Below are positions 1 to 8,844 of a stretch of 23,528 nucleotides of DNA, in pieces. How positions within the stretch are numbered: the stretch's first letter is position 1; each line of letters starts with the position of its first letter. The position numbers and the translations under genes were made by a program. The notes beneath the pieces are model-generated. The model was not told the origin of the DNA. It searched no databases and saw only the letters and a program-made list of their open reading frames with translations. This stretch comes from Sedimenticola sp. (GTDB lineage: Bacteria > Pseudomonadota > Gammaproteobacteria > Chromatiales > Chromatiaceae): contig JAUUYI010000001.1 of NCBI GenBank assembly GCA_030590525.1, positions 1-23,528 of the forward strand. The letters are read 5' to 3'.

Positions 1-118
1 AGGACCAAGGACCAAGGACCAAGGACCAAGGACCAAGGACCAAGGACCAAGGACCAAGGACCAAGGACCAAGGACCAAGGACCAAGGACCAAGGACCAAG
101 GACCAAGGACCAAGGACC
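1..118. repeat. Heptamer tandem array (AGGACCA)n, cut by window edge
   Basis: The 7-bp unit AGGACCA is repeated without a mismatch: 16 full copies (1-112) plus six bases of a seventeenth (113-118). The array starts at the window edge, so its true length is unknown. On the other strand the unit reads CCTTGGT, which fits the CCTNNGT pattern of the degenerate heptamers at 156-184. The lack of divergence between copies suggests recent expansion by slippage. It lies downstream of the dapD stop codon. There are no spacers, so it is not a CRISPR array. Confidence 0.97.
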
Positions 119-208
119 CGGGTTTAGACTGGTTCTATCTTTGTTTTTTCTTTTCCTAGGTCCTAGTACCTCGGTCCTCTGTCCTGTTTTTATCCTCGGC
201 CCTGTTTT
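119..208. repeat. T-rich core and degenerate CCTNNGT heptamers
   Basis: A T-rich core (about 119-155) is followed by diverged heptamers CCTAGGT, CCTAGTA, CCTCGGT and CCTCTGT (156-183), then two copies of CCTGTTTTT (183-191 and 201-209). The second copy touches the dapD stop codon at 209-211. The core and heptamers have a homologous copy in inverted orientation at 21763-21819. With the array at 1-118, this forms an element whose heptamers point inward from both sides. No gene or convincing terminator was seen here. Confidence 0.8.
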
Positions 209-1030
209 TCAGATATCTCTAAGCAGCTCGTTGATTCCGATCCGGCGGCGGGTCTTTTCGTCCACCTGCTTGACGATGACGGCGCAGTAGATGCTGTGGC
301 TTCCATCCTCTGCCGGCAAGCTGCCGGGCACCACTACCGAACCTGCCGGTACCCGCCCGAAAGTGATTTCACCGGTGGCGCGGTTGTATATCTTGGTGGA
401 CTGGCCAATGTAGAGCCCCATGGAGATGACGGCCCCGGCCTCGACGATGACACCCTCGGCAATCTGCGAGCGGGCACCGATGAAGCAGTCGTCTTCGACG
501 ATGGTGGGGGTTGCCTGCAGGGGTTCGAGCATGCCATCGATACCGACGCCAGCTGAGAGGTGAACATTCCTGCCGATCTGGGCACAGGAGCCGACGGTGG
601 TCCAGGTTCCCACCATGGTACCGCTGTCGATATAGGCCCCGATATTTACGTAGGAGGCGATCAGCACGGTGCTGGGAGCGATATAGGCACCCTTGCGAAC
701 GGTTGCAGGGGGTACGATACGGGCGCCACCTTCACGGAAGTCCCGGGAGTTGAAGTCGGCATACTTTGCCGGCACCTTGTCGTAGTAGTTGGTGAAGCCG
801 CCTTTGATGAACTGGTTGTCCTCGATGCGGAATAATAGCAGCACTGCCTTCTTTACCCAGTCGTTGGTGACCCAGGTACCGTTGCTTTTTTCCGCCACCC
901 GGATCTCGCCACGATCCAGCCGTTCCAAGGCCTCCAGAACCGCATCCCTTACTACGGTGTCTACGTTACGGGGGGTGATCTCCGCGCGGTTTTCGAAGGC
1001 ATCGACAATAATCGATTGAATATCGCTCAT
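209..1030 (-). CDS. dapD: 2,3,4,5-tetrahydropyridine-2,6-dicarboxylate N-succinyltransferase
   Basis: DapD transfers succinyl from succinyl-CoA to tetrahydrodipicolinate in the succinylase branch of diaminopimelate/lysine synthesis, in the cytosol as a trimer. The 273-residue product matches the 274-residue E. coli protein throughout. It has the N-terminal [13 protein letters not shown] stretch, [12 protein letters not shown], a left-handed beta-helix of hexapeptide repeats in the middle ([27 protein letters not shown]), and the end GINELL. The start at 1030 was preferred to an in-frame extension to 1075 because GGAG lies 8 bases upstream and the N-terminus then aligns with the family. It is the last gene of the map-glnD-dapD cluster, as in E. 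coli. Repeat sequence begins directly at its stop codon. Confidence 0.97.
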   Translation of the reverse strand: MSDIQSIIVDAFENRAEITPRNVDTVVRDAVLEALERLDRGEIRVAEKSNGTWVTNDWVKKAVLLLFRIEDNQFIKGGFTNYYDKVPAKYADFNSRDFREGGARIVPPATVRKGAYIAPSTVLIASYVNIGAYIDSGTMVGTWTTVGSCAQIGRNVHLSAGVGIDGMLEPLQATPTIVEDDCFIGARSQIAEGVIVEAGAVISMGLYIGQSTKIYNRATGEITFGRVPAGSVVVPGSLPAEDGSHSIYCAVIVKQVDEKTRRRIGINELLRDI

Positions 1031-1043
1031 CACACTCTCCGGA

Positions 1044-1118
1044 TCAGTTGTGGGTAAACCAAAAAGGTAGATCAATCACCGCAGTAATACCAGCGGTCTC
1101 TTTTCCCAGTGTCGTCAT
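1044..1118 (-). CDS. Possible 24-residue leader peptide between glnD and dapD
   Basis: An ATG overlaps the glnD stop as ATGA and opens a 24-codon frame beginning [10 protein letters not shown]. It ends in TGA just before the dapD ribosome-binding site, so it fills nearly the whole glnD-dapD gap. The arrangement would allow coupled translation from glnD into dapD. No Shine-Dalgarno was identified beyond sequence inside the end of glnD, and the peptide resembles nothing I recognise. A frame this short can occur by chance. Confidence 0.2.
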   Translation of the reverse strand: MTTLGKETAGITAVIDLPFWFTHN

Positions 1119-3760
1119 GGACCCCCCTTCAGTTGCTCCATGATCGCCTGCTCCAGGCAGACGTACTGCTCCCGCTCGGAGAGCGGACGGTTCTCCCGGT
1201 CGGTGATAAAGAAGGTGTCTTCTGCTTCTGCACCGATGGTGGCGATCTTGGCGTTGATGAGGCGGACGTTGCAGGCGATGAAAGCGTTACCCACCCGTGA
1301 CAGCAGACCTGGCCGGTCATCGGTCACCAGTTTCATAATGGTGCGCTGATTAGAGGTGTCCCGGGCGAAGTCGATACGGGTGGGGGTGGAAAAGTGTTTC
1401 ATCTGACGGGGAATACGGCGCAGAACCTGGAAATTCGTCGGATTCAGGTCGTTCACTGCTGCCCGCAGGGTGTGTTGTATCTCTTCCCTGCGTGGTGCCT
1501 CCTCTACCGGTGTCCCATCCTCCTCCAGCACCAGAAAACTGTTCAGCATTAATCCGGTATCGGCCGTTTCCAGGTGGGCGCTGACGATATTCAGTCCCAA
1601 CTGGTCAAGCACGCCGGTGGTGAGGGCGAACAGGGCATCTTCATCCTCTCCATAGATGAGGATCTCGGTGCCGCCACGGGTGGGGGATTTTCTGAGCACC
1701 ACCAGGGGTAGTTCCCCGGGGCGTGCAGTGAGCACCATCCGAGTCTGCCAGGCGATCTCATCCCAGGTGCGGTGCAGGAAATAATCCAGACTGAGGCTTA
1801 GCCAGTGTTTGTTGACCCGCGCCGGATCAAGGCCGTCCGATTCAAGCAGGTGGCGGGCACCGGCCTGCTTATTCTGGATGATCTCATCCGCCTCCTGAGG
1901 GTTCTGGAGGCCGCGCAGCAGTGCCTGCTTGGTCGCGTGGTAGAGTTCACGCAGCAGGGCGTTTTTCCAGTTGTTCCATTTGTTCGGATCGGTGGCGCGG
2001 ATGTCAGCGATTGTCAGCAGATAGAGGTAGTCGAGCCGGGTCGTGGTCTTCATCTCCCGGGCGAATGTGCAAATCACCTCCGGATCACTGATATCCTTGC
2101 GCTGGGCGGTGATCGACATCAGCAGATGCTTCTCCACCAGCCAGGCTACCAGCTGACTGTCGTAGTAGCTGAGGCCATGGAGTTGGCAGAAGGCGAGGGC
2201 ATCCCGGGCACCGAGTGTCGAGTGGTCCCCGCCCCGTCCCTTGGCGATGTCGTGGAACAGTGCAGCCAGATAGAGCAGCTCGGGTTTTAGCAGCTTTTCC
2301 ATGATGTCGTTGCAGAGTGGAAATTCGCAACGGTGCTTATCAATGGCAAAACGGCGCAGGTTGCGAATCAGGAACAGGGTGTGTTCGTCCACGGTGTAGA
2401 CATGGAACAGATCGTATTGCATGCGCCCGACGATGTTGGCGAAAGCCGGGATGTAATGTGCCAGGATGCCATAGCGGTTCATCCACCGCAGGGCGTGGGT
2501 GAGTCCCCGGGGCTGGCGCATGATCTCCATGAATAGACTGCGGGCCCCCAGGTCGGCGCGAAACTTGTCGTCGATCAAGTGCCGGTGGCTGCGAATCAGG
2601 CGGATGGTGCTGGCGCGCACCCCGTTCAGCTCCGGATGCTGCTGCATCACCAGGAACAGCTCAAGCAGGGCCAGGGGATAACGCTTGAAGACCCCTTCGT
2701 CCACCACCTCTAGAAAACCGCTACGGGCCTGAAAGTGCCGATTGATTGGTCGTGGCTCATCCAAGTGGGATTTCAGCAGGATGACCTCCTGAAACAGTTG
2801 CAGCAGCATCTCGTTCATGCGGCTTAACCGTAGCGCGGTGCGGTAGTACTGCTGCATGAACAGCTCCACCCCCAGTCCCTGCCTGTCGTCCCGGAAGCCG
2901 AACTGTTCGGCCAGGGCACGTTGATAATCGAACAGCATCCGGTCCTCACGACGGCCGGTGAGCAGGTGCAGGGCAAAGCGGATCCGCCATAACTGCTCCT
3001 GACCTGCCATCAGATCCTGGTATTCCGCTTCCGTGAGGAATCCGTGGGAGACCAGGTCGTGCATGGTCTCTGCGCCATAGTGGCGTTTGACCACCCAACC
3101 TACCATCTGGATGTCACGCAGGCCACCGGGGCTCTCTTTGATGTTGGGCTCCAGATTACTGATGCTGTCGTCGTACTTGAGGTAGCGCCTTTTCTGTTCT
3201 TCCCACTTGGTCTCGAAAAATCGCTCGCTGGGCCAGATCCGGTCAGGGCCCGTAGCGGTGCTCAGTTCCTGGTACAACGCTTCGGGCCCGATGAGTAATC
3301 GGGATTCCATCAGGCTGGTGACAATGGTGATATCCCGTTGCGCCTCCTGAGTGCACTCATCGAGGGTACGGACGCTATGTCCTACCTCCAGTCCAATATC
3401 CCACAGGAAGCTGAGCAACCCACCCAGGCTCTCCGGTAGCTGCGCATGCAGTTCATCGCCAATCAGGATCAGCAGATCGATATCAGAAGCGGGGTGCAGT
3501 TCCCCTCGGCCGTATCCGCCCACGGCGATAAGGGCCACATCCGTACCGGCCGGGATTTTCAGTTTCCACGCTTCGATCAGCAGTGTGTCGACCAGCAGCA
3601 CCCGCAGTTTTACCAGTTCCACCACTGATTCCCCCTGTTCAAACAGCTGCCTCAGGGTCTCGTTGCCTTCCCGAATCGCCTCCTGGAACAGCGGCAGGGG
3701 GGTGTCGCTTTTCGCAAGGGTCTTGCGGAACGCAGTCGCATCGATGATTTGCAGTCGCAT
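1115..3760 (-). CDS. glnD: Bifunctional [protein-PII] uridylyltransferase / uridylyl-removing enzyme
   Basis: GlnD is the cytosolic nitrogen sensor that adds UMP to PII proteins when glutamine is low and removes it when glutamine is high. The 881-residue length is typical (E. coli 890). Domains in order are a nucleotidyltransferase domain with GGYGRGELHPASDIDLL at about 81-97 (metal-binding Asp93 and Asp95), a helical linker, an HD hydrolase domain at about 455-580 with LFHDIAKGRGGDHS (His503-Asp504), and two C-terminal ACT glutamine-sensing domains at about 698-775 and 805-878, the latter with DDRPGLLSRVG. All signature residues are present. The start ATG has no strong Shine-Dalgarno, but no longer in-frame start is available. 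It lies 61 bases downstream of map. Confidence 0.97.
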   Translation of the reverse strand: MRLQIIDATAFRKTLAKSDTPLPLFQEAIREGNETLRQLFEQGESVVELVKLRVLLVDTLLIEAWKLKIPAGTDVALIAVGGYGRGELHPASDIDLLILIGDELHAQLPESLGGLLSFLWDIGLEVGHSVRTLDECTQEAQRDITIVTSLMESRLLIGPEALYQELSTATGPDRIWPSERFFETKWEEQKRRYLKYDDSISNLEPNIKESPGGLRDIQMVGWVVKRHYGAETMHDLVSHGFLTEAEYQDLMAGQEQLWRIRFALHLLTGRREDRMLFDYQRALAEQFGFRDDRQGLGVELFMQQYYRTALRLSRMNEMLLQLFQEVILLKSHLDEPRPINRHFQARSGFLEVVDEGVFKRYPLALLELFLVMQQHPELNGVRASTIRLIRSHRHLIDDKFRADLGARSLFMEIMRQPRGLTHALRWMNRYGILAHYIPAFANIVGRMQYDLFHVYTVDEHTLFLIRNLRRFAIDKHRCEFPLCNDIMEKLLKPELLYLAALFHDIAKGRGGDHSTLGARDALAFCQLHGLSYYDSQLVAWLVEKHLLMSITAQRKDISDPEVICTFAREMKTTTRLDYLYLLTIADIRATDPNKWNNWKNALLRELYHATKQALLRGLQNPQEADEIIQNKQAGARHLLESDGLDPARVNKHWLSLSLDYFLHRTWDEIAWQTRMVLTARPGELPLVVLRKSPTRGGTEILIYGEDEDALFALTTGVLDQLGLNIVSAHLETADTGLMLNSFLVLEEDGTPVEEAPRREEIQHTLRAAVNDLNPTNFQVLRRIPRQMKHFSTPTRIDFARDTSNQRTIMKLVTDDRPGLLSRVGNAFIACNVRLINAKIATIGAEAEDTFFITDRENRPLSEREQYVCLEQAIMEQLKGGP

Positions 3761-3821
3761 AGTTTGGGTAATCAGTGGCGTTAAGGCCCGGTACAGTGGT
3801 CTGGTATGGGGAATAGTCCGG

Positions 3822-4604
3822 CTACTTCCCTGGCAGCACTTCCTGCTCGCCCTGGCGTAAGGTCAGCACCTCGTAACCGTTGTCGGTGACCAGTATGGTG
3901 TGCTCCCATTGGGCGGAGAGGCTACGATCTTTGGTGACTACGGTCCATTTGTCCGGCAGCAGTTTCACCTGGCGTTTGCCCGCGTTGATCATGGGTTCGA
4001 TGGTGAAGCACATGCCCGGCTGCAGAACCAGCCCATTGCCTGGGGTACCGTAGTGGACGACCTGAGGATCCTCGTGGAATTCACGGCCGATACCATGACC
4101 ACAATACTCCCGTACCACTGAGAAGTGATGCGACTCCACATAGTGCTGAATGGCGTGTCCGATATTGCTCAAATGGCCCCCGGGCCTTACCTGCTGAATA
4201 CCGAACCAGAGTGCCTCCAGGGTTATCCGGACCAGGCGGCGGGCACGCACCGATGGTTCACCGATGAAGAACATCTGGCTGGTGTCGCCGTGAAAGCCAT
4301 CTTTGATGACGGTGATATCTATGTTGATGATATCGCCGTTCTTCAACTTTTTCATCCCGGGAATCCCGTGGCACACCTGGTGATTTACCGAGGTGCAGAT
4401 CGATCGGGGAAAACCTCGGTAATTCAGGGGGGCCGGCACCGCCTGCTGGATCTCTACGATGTGGTCGTGGCAGATGCGGTCCAGTTCGTCGGTGGTGATA
4501 CCCGGCTGCACATGTGGTGCGACCATTTCCAGGACCTCTGCCGCCAGCCGGCCCGCCAGGCGCATCTTCTCTATCTCTTGAGTAGTTTTGATAGTGACGT
4601 TCAT
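3822..4604 (-). CDS. map: Methionine aminopeptidase, type I
   Basis: Map removes the initiator methionine from nascent cytosolic proteins. The 260-residue product aligns with E. coli Map (264). The metal ligands are all present: Asp96, Asp107, His170, Glu203 and Glu234, together with the active-site His79 in the VCHG motif. Signature stretches NIDITVIKDGFHGD and EYCGHGIGREFHE are clear. The start at 4604 gives an N-terminus like E. coli (IKTTQEIEKMRLAGRLAAEVLEM). An in-frame extension to 4739 was rejected because it adds 45 residues without family similarity and would overlap the rpsB promoter. It heads the minus-strand cluster, divergent from rpsB. The Shine-Dalgarno is separated from the start by a run of eight C. 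Confidence 0.97.
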   Translation of the reverse strand: MNVTIKTTQEIEKMRLAGRLAAEVLEMVAPHVQPGITTDELDRICHDHIVEIQQAVPAPLNYRGFPRSICTSVNHQVCHGIPGMKKLKNGDIINIDITVIKDGFHGDTSQMFFIGEPSVRARRLVRITLEALWFGIQQVRPGGHLSNIGHAIQHYVESHHFSVVREYCGHGIGREFHEDPQVVHYGTPGNGLVLQPGMCFTIEPMINAGKRQVKLLPDKWTVVTKDRSLSAQWEHTILVTDNGYEVLTLRQGEQEVLPGK

Positions 4605-4618
4605 AAGGGGGGGGTCCT
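4605..4618 (-). promoter_or_regulatory. map ribosome-binding site with C8 homopolymer spacer
   Basis: On the minus strand AGGA (4615-4618) is followed by eight consecutive C (4607-4614), then TT and the map ATG. The spacing is 10 bases, slightly longer than the usual 5-9. A change in tract length would change the spacing and could change map translation. That effect is inferred. Confidence 0.5.
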
Positions 4619-4668
4619 GTAAGGGGGTGATTCCCGGGTGCATCTGACTGGAACAGGCCAGCAAATTA

Positions 4669-4697
4669 TTGTGGCGGCAAGTCCGGTATGTTATAAA
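4669..4697 (+). promoter_or_regulatory. Sigma-70 promoter of rpsB
   Basis: The -35 TTGTGG (4669-4674) and the -10 TATAAA (4692-4697) are separated by 17 bases. A TG one base upstream of the -10 (4689-4690) makes it an extended -10. The discriminator after it, around CGCGCCCC, is GC-rich, a hallmark of promoters under stringent (ppGpp) control, as expected for ribosomal protein genes. Predicted start of transcription is near 4704, giving a leader of about 126 bases. Confidence 0.7.
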
Positions 4698-4703
4698 ACG
4701 CGC

Positions 4704-4829
4704 CCCGGATTCGCAAATGGTCCGGGAAATACCACACACGCACCGGCACGGCCATCTGGGTGCCCGGGAAACCGGGTTGATGGGCGGGGTGCGTGGAGGC
4801 CCAACCCTTTAAAATTCGGAGAATTACCA
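4704..4829 (+). promoter_or_regulatory. Structured 5' leader of rpsB, probable S2 autoregulatory site
   Basis: Three helices can be drawn. The first pairs CCCGGA (4704-4709) with TCCGGG (4721-4726). The second is a long stem with base CACGCACC (4737-4744) and GGTGCGTG (4788-4795). Inside it is a CCCGG-GAAA-CCGGG hairpin with a GNRA loop (4763-4776). The Shine-Dalgarno GGAG (4818-4821) lies after the structure. The rpsB leader of gammaproteobacteria is known to fold into hairpins that mediate repression by S2. The match here is by position and general form, not by a covariance search. Confidence 0.6.
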
Positions 4830-5603
4830 ATGAGCGATATATCGATGCGCCAGATGCTCGAGGCTGGCGTTCACTTCGGGCATCAGACCCGCTACTGGAA
4901 CCCCAAGATGGGGCCCTACATCTTCGGTCACCGCAACAAGATCCACATCATCGATCTGGAAAAGACCCTGCCTCTGTATATCGAGGCAATGAACTATCTG
5001 GGTTCGCTGACGGCCAACGGCGGCAGGATTCTCTTCGTTGGCACCAAGCGCGCAGCCCGTGACACCATCAAGGAAGAGGCAGAGCGCTGTAAGATGCCCT
5101 ATGTCAACCACCGCTGGCTCGGTGGCATGCTGACCAACTTCAAGACCATCAAACAGCGCGTCCGACGTCTGAAGGAGTTGGAGGCAATGTTTGAAGACGG
5201 GACCGTCGAACGCTTCAACAAAAAAGAGGCGCTGGGATACCGTCGCGAGATGGAGAAGCTCGATCGTAGTCTGGGTGGGATCAAAAATATGGAGGGTCTG
5301 CCCGACGTCCTGTATGTCATCGATGTCGGTCATGAAGATATCGCTGTTGCCGAGGCGAGAAAGCTGGGTATACCCGTTGTCGGGGTGGTCGACACCAACA
5401 ACGATCCGAGCCATATCGATTACGTCATACCTGGAAATGATGACGCCATTCGTGCCATCCAGCTCTATGTACAGGGGGCGGCTGCGGCGGTGCTCGAGGG
5501 ACGCGCCAGCGCGGCCCACCTTGGCGGCAGAGAGGCCGAGGAGTTCATCGAGGTGAAAGCTGACAAGGACGCCAGCGGCGAAGCAGCCGCAACCGGCGAA
5601 TAA
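4830..5603 (+). CDS. rpsB: Small ribosomal subunit protein uS2
   Basis: The product is ribosomal protein S2 of the 30S subunit, 257 residues. It carries the family signature near the N-terminus ([22 protein letters not shown]) and the conserved middle section [16 protein letters not shown] and [18 protein letters not shown]. Its C-terminus is a short, acidic, alanine-rich tail. The start at 4830 has GGAG eight bases upstream and aligns with known S2 N-termini. A longer in-frame reading from 4638 runs through the promoter and was rejected. It is the first gene of the rpsB-tsf unit, which supplies S2 and EF-Ts together in most bacteria. Confidence 0.98.
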   Translation: MSDISMRQMLEAGVHFGHQTRYWNPKMGPYIFGHRNKIHIIDLEKTLPLYIEAMNYLGSLTANGGRILFVGTKRAARDTIKEEAERCKMPYVNHRWLGGMLTNFKTIKQRVRRLKELEAMFEDGTVERFNKKEALGYRREMEKLDRSLGGIKNMEGLPDVLYVIDVGHEDIAVAEARKLGIPVVGVVDTNNDPSHIDYVIPGNDDAIRAIQLYVQGAAAAVLEGRASAAHLGGREAEEFIEVKADKDASGEAAATGE

Positions 5604-5610
5604 ACCCGCC

Positions 5611-5671
5611 TGACCGATACTGTCGGACGCCGGAACGGGTGTCCGGCAGTCACTGCCCCTGGTCGGTGTCA
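5611..5671 (+). other. Stem-loop in the rpsB-tsf spacer
   Basis: CTGTCGGAC (5620-5628) pairs with GTCCGGCAG (5641-5649) with one wobble. An outer helix of TGACCGA (5611-5617) with the TCGGTGTCA segment (5663-5671) can extend it. No T-run follows, so it is not a standard intrinsic terminator. It may lower read-through or stabilise the rpsB 3' end. The rest of the 171-base spacer holds no gene. Confidence 0.5.
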
Positions 5672-5774
5672 TAGCGCCGGCCCGGGTCACTCATTACCCA
5701 GGAATCTCGCCCCATTAACGGGTTTTGTATCGAATTCGGGATTCCCAAAGCTTAATATATGAGGATTAACTAAT

Positions 5775-6659
<885 letters not shown>

Positions 6660-6667
6660 TATAGTGT

Positions 6668-6724
6668 TCGTCCGGAAACACCGTAAACTCCCTCTCCTTC
6701 AGGGAGAGAGCGTTTTCGGACGGA
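6668..6724 (+). other. Long stem-loop between tsf and pyrH
   Basis: TTCGTCCGGAAA (6668-6679) pairs with TTTTCGGACGGA (6713-6724), allowing two wobbles. An inner hairpin is formed by CTCTCC and GGAGAG around a TTCAG loop (about 6693-6709). No T-run follows, so it may be an RNA-processing or attenuation site. The inner purine/pyrimidine hairpin resembles a degenerate GATCCCCTC-type palindrome seen elsewhere in the window. Confidence 0.55.
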
Positions 6725-6759
6725 GACTGAATTAAGCTTGACTCGGAAAAAGGAGCGTA

Positions 6760-7482
6760 ATGGCTGATCTGATCTGTCGGCGTATCTTACTGAAACTCAG
6801 TGGTGAAGCACTGATGGGACAGGGTGATTTCGGGATCGATCCCGAAGTCATGGTGCGTGTCGCCCGGGAACTCCAGGAGCTGGTCGATGCGGGTATTGAG
6901 CTGGGAGTGGTGATCGGGGGTGGCAATATCTTTCGTGGTACAGGTCTGGCTCAGGGAGGCGTGGATCGGGTCTCTGCAGACCACATGGGGATGCTGGCAA
7001 CGGTAATGAATGCGCTGGCGATGCAGGATGCCCTGTCGAAACTCGGTGTTAACGCCCATGTCCTGTCAGCCCTGACCATGAACCAGGTGTGCGAGCCCTA
7101 TGTGCGTCGTAACGCGGTGGCGTACCTGGATCGGGGTGAGCCGGTCATTTTCGCGGCAGGGACCGGTAATCCCTTCTTTACCACGGATTCTGCGGCCAGC
7201 CTGAGAGCTATCGAGATCGGTGCTGAGCTGTTGATCAAGGCAACCAAGGTGGATGGCGTCTACTCTGCGGACCCGGTCAGCAACCCGGATGCGGCTTTCT
7301 ACCCCAGGCTCAGTTATGATCGGGCCTTGGCAGAAGGGCTGCAGGTGATGGATACTACCGCCATCGTTCTTTGTCGGGAACATGAGATGCCCCTGCGGAT
7401 TATGAATATCAACCAGTCCGGTGCTCTGATGCGGTTGTTGCAGGGGGAGCAGATCGGCTCCCTGGTGGAGAGTGGAGATTGA
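6760..7482 (+). CDS. pyrH: UMP kinase
   Basis: PyrH phosphorylates UMP to UDP with ATP, the step that feeds pyrimidine nucleotide and nucleotide-sugar pools. It is a hexameric cytosolic enzyme of the amino-acid kinase fold. The 240-residue product has [11 protein letters not shown] (10-20), the glycine-rich [11 protein letters not shown] (50-60), [14 protein letters not shown], and the nucleotide-binding [15 protein letters not shown] and [15 protein letters not shown]. The start has AAGGAG four bases upstream. One base separates its stop from frr, so the two are almost certainly co-transcribed and possibly coupled. Confidence 0.98.
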   Translation: MADLICRRILLKLSGEALMGQGDFGIDPEVMVRVARELQELVDAGIELGVVIGGGNIFRGTGLAQGGVDRVSADHMGMLATVMNALAMQDALSKLGVNAHVLSALTMNQVCEPYVRRNAVAYLDRGEPVIFAAGTGNPFFTTDSAASLRAIEIGAELLIKATKVDGVYSADPVSNPDAAFYPRLSYDRALAEGLQVMDTTAIVLCREHEMPLRIMNINQSGALMRLLQGEQIGSLVESGD

Positions 7483-7483
7483 A

Positions 7484-8041
7484 ATGATCGATGATGTCAA
7501 GAAAGATGCAGAAGCGCGTATGGGTAAGAGTGTGGAAGCGCTGGTCCATGAACTGGCAAAGGTGCGTACCGGTCGTGCCCATCCGAGCCTGCTGGATCAT
7601 ATAAGCGTCTCCTATTACGGGTCGGATGTGCCGTTGACTCAGGTGGCTAACGTCAATGTCGAGGATTCCCGGACGCTGGCGGTGAGCCCATGGGAGAGGA
7701 ATATGGTTCCGGTGGTGGAGAAGGCAATCATGAACTCCGATCTGGGGTTGAACCCCAATACCGCCGGTAACGTAATCCGGGTGCCGCTGCCGCCGCTCAC
7801 CGAGGAACGGCGTAAAGACCTGATCAAGGTGGTGCGGCAGGAGGGAGAGCAGGCGAAAGTAGCCGTGCGTAACATCCGTCGAGATGCCAATCATGAGCTC
7901 AAGGACCTGATGAAGGAAAAACTCATTTCAGAGGATGATGAGCGCAAGGGTGAAGAAATCGTCCAGAATCTCACTGATCAGCACGTAAAGAAAGTGGATG
8001 AACTTCTGGCGGAGAAAGAAGAGGATCTGATGGCGATTTAA
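7484..8041 (+). CDS. frr: Ribosome recycling factor
   Basis: Frr (RRF) works with EF-G to split the post-termination ribosome. With the ATG at 7484 the product is 185 residues, the same length as E. coli, and aligns from the first residue ([20 protein letters not shown]). Conserved segments include [42 protein letters not shown] and [15 protein letters not shown]. The C-terminus is the usual helical bundle. An in-frame GTG at 7472 was rejected because it overlaps pyrH and adds four residues absent in the family. Confidence 0.98.
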   Translation: MIDDVKKDAEARMGKSVEALVHELAKVRTGRAHPSLLDHISVSYYGSDVPLTQVANVNVEDSRTLAVSPWERNMVPVVEKAIMNSDLGLNPNTAGNVIRVPLPPLTEERRKDLIKVVRQEGEQAKVAVRNIRRDANHELKDLMKEKLISEDDERKGEEIVQNLTDQHVKKVDELLAEKEEDLMAI

Positions 8042-8057
8042 GCCTGAGGAGATCGAT

Positions 8058-8840
8058 GTGGGCGCCACGGTCAAAGGAATCGAAGCAGGAGATGACAGGC
8101 GTCGTATCCCTCGCCACGTGGCGATCATTATGGATGGAAACGGGCGCTGGGCCCAGCGTCGGTCCCTGCCACGCTTCGCCGGCCATAAGGCGGGCGTGGA
8201 GGCGGTCAGAAAGGTGGTGGAGTTCTGTATACAGCGGGATATAGAGGTGCTCACCCTGTTTGCTTTCAGCAGCGAGAACTGGCGCCGCCCGCAGAAAGAG
8301 GTGGGTCTGTTGCTGGACCTTTTCATGCTGGCACTGAACCGGGAAGTAAAGCGGCTGAAACGAAACAACGTGCGGCTTCGTATCCTGGGTGATAAGACGG
8401 CATTTCCCGATAAGTTGCAGGCCAGGATCGAGGCGGCGGAGAAATCAACCGCAGAGGGCAGCGGTCTGCAACTGCAGGTGGCTGCCAACTATGGTGGTCG
8501 CTGGGATGTGGCCCAGGCCGTGCGGCGGCTGGCAGTGAAAGTGCAGGCTGGCCAGCTTACCCCGGAGGCGATCACGGAAGAGGCTATTGCGGCGGAGTTG
8601 TCGTTTGCCGGCCTGCCTGACCCCGATCTCTTTATCCGCACCGGTGGCGAACAGCGCCTGAGCAATTTTCTGTTGTGGCAGTCCGCCTACGCGGAGCTCT
8701 ATTTTACCGACACACTCTGGCCGGAATTCGGGGAACAGGCATTCGGGCAGGCGCTGGCCTCTTTTGCCAGCCGGCAGCGCCGGTTTGGCCAGACCAGTGA
8801 GCAGGCCCGGGCAGCTGATGCCGGGACTCCTTCCGGTTGA
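8058..8840 (+). CDS. uppS: (2E,6E)-farnesyl-diphosphate-specific undecaprenyl diphosphate synthase
   Basis: UppS builds the C55 lipid carrier for peptidoglycan and surface polysaccharides from farnesyl diphosphate and isopentenyl diphosphate. The 260-residue product has HVAIIMDGNGRWAQRR at 20-35 with catalytic Asp26, FAFSSENWRRP, and the diphosphate-binding RTGGEQR with Arg194 and Arg200. Glu213 is also present in SAYAELYF. These numbers equal those of the E. coli enzyme. The start is GTG, with GAGGAG six bases upstream. It follows frr after 16 bases and precedes cdsA by four. Confidence 0.97.
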   Translation: MGATVKGIEAGDDRRRIPRHVAIIMDGNGRWAQRRSLPRFAGHKAGVEAVRKVVEFCIQRDIEVLTLFAFSSENWRRPQKEVGLLLDLFMLALNREVKRLKRNNVRLRILGDKTAFPDKLQARIEAAEKSTAEGSGLQLQVAANYGGRWDVAQAVRRLAVKVQAGQLTPEAITEEAIAAELSFAGLPDPDLFIRTGGEQRLSNFLLWQSAYAELYFTDTLWPEFGEQAFGQALASFASRQRRFGQTSEQARAADAGTPSG

Positions 8841-8844
8841 CACC

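Noticed and set aside
1..118. CRISPR array
   Set aside because: Units are 7 bp with no spacers, and there are no cas genes.
4638..4829. N-terminal extension of RpsB
   Set aside because: It runs through the promoter and leader hairpins. The family start is at 4830 with a proper ribosome-binding site.
4824..5690. 288-codon minus-strand frame over rpsB
   Set aside because: It is antisense to ribosomal protein S2 and has no family features.
6668..6724. Intrinsic terminator between tsf and pyrH
   Set aside because: The stem is strong but no T-run follows it, so I list it only as a stem-loop.
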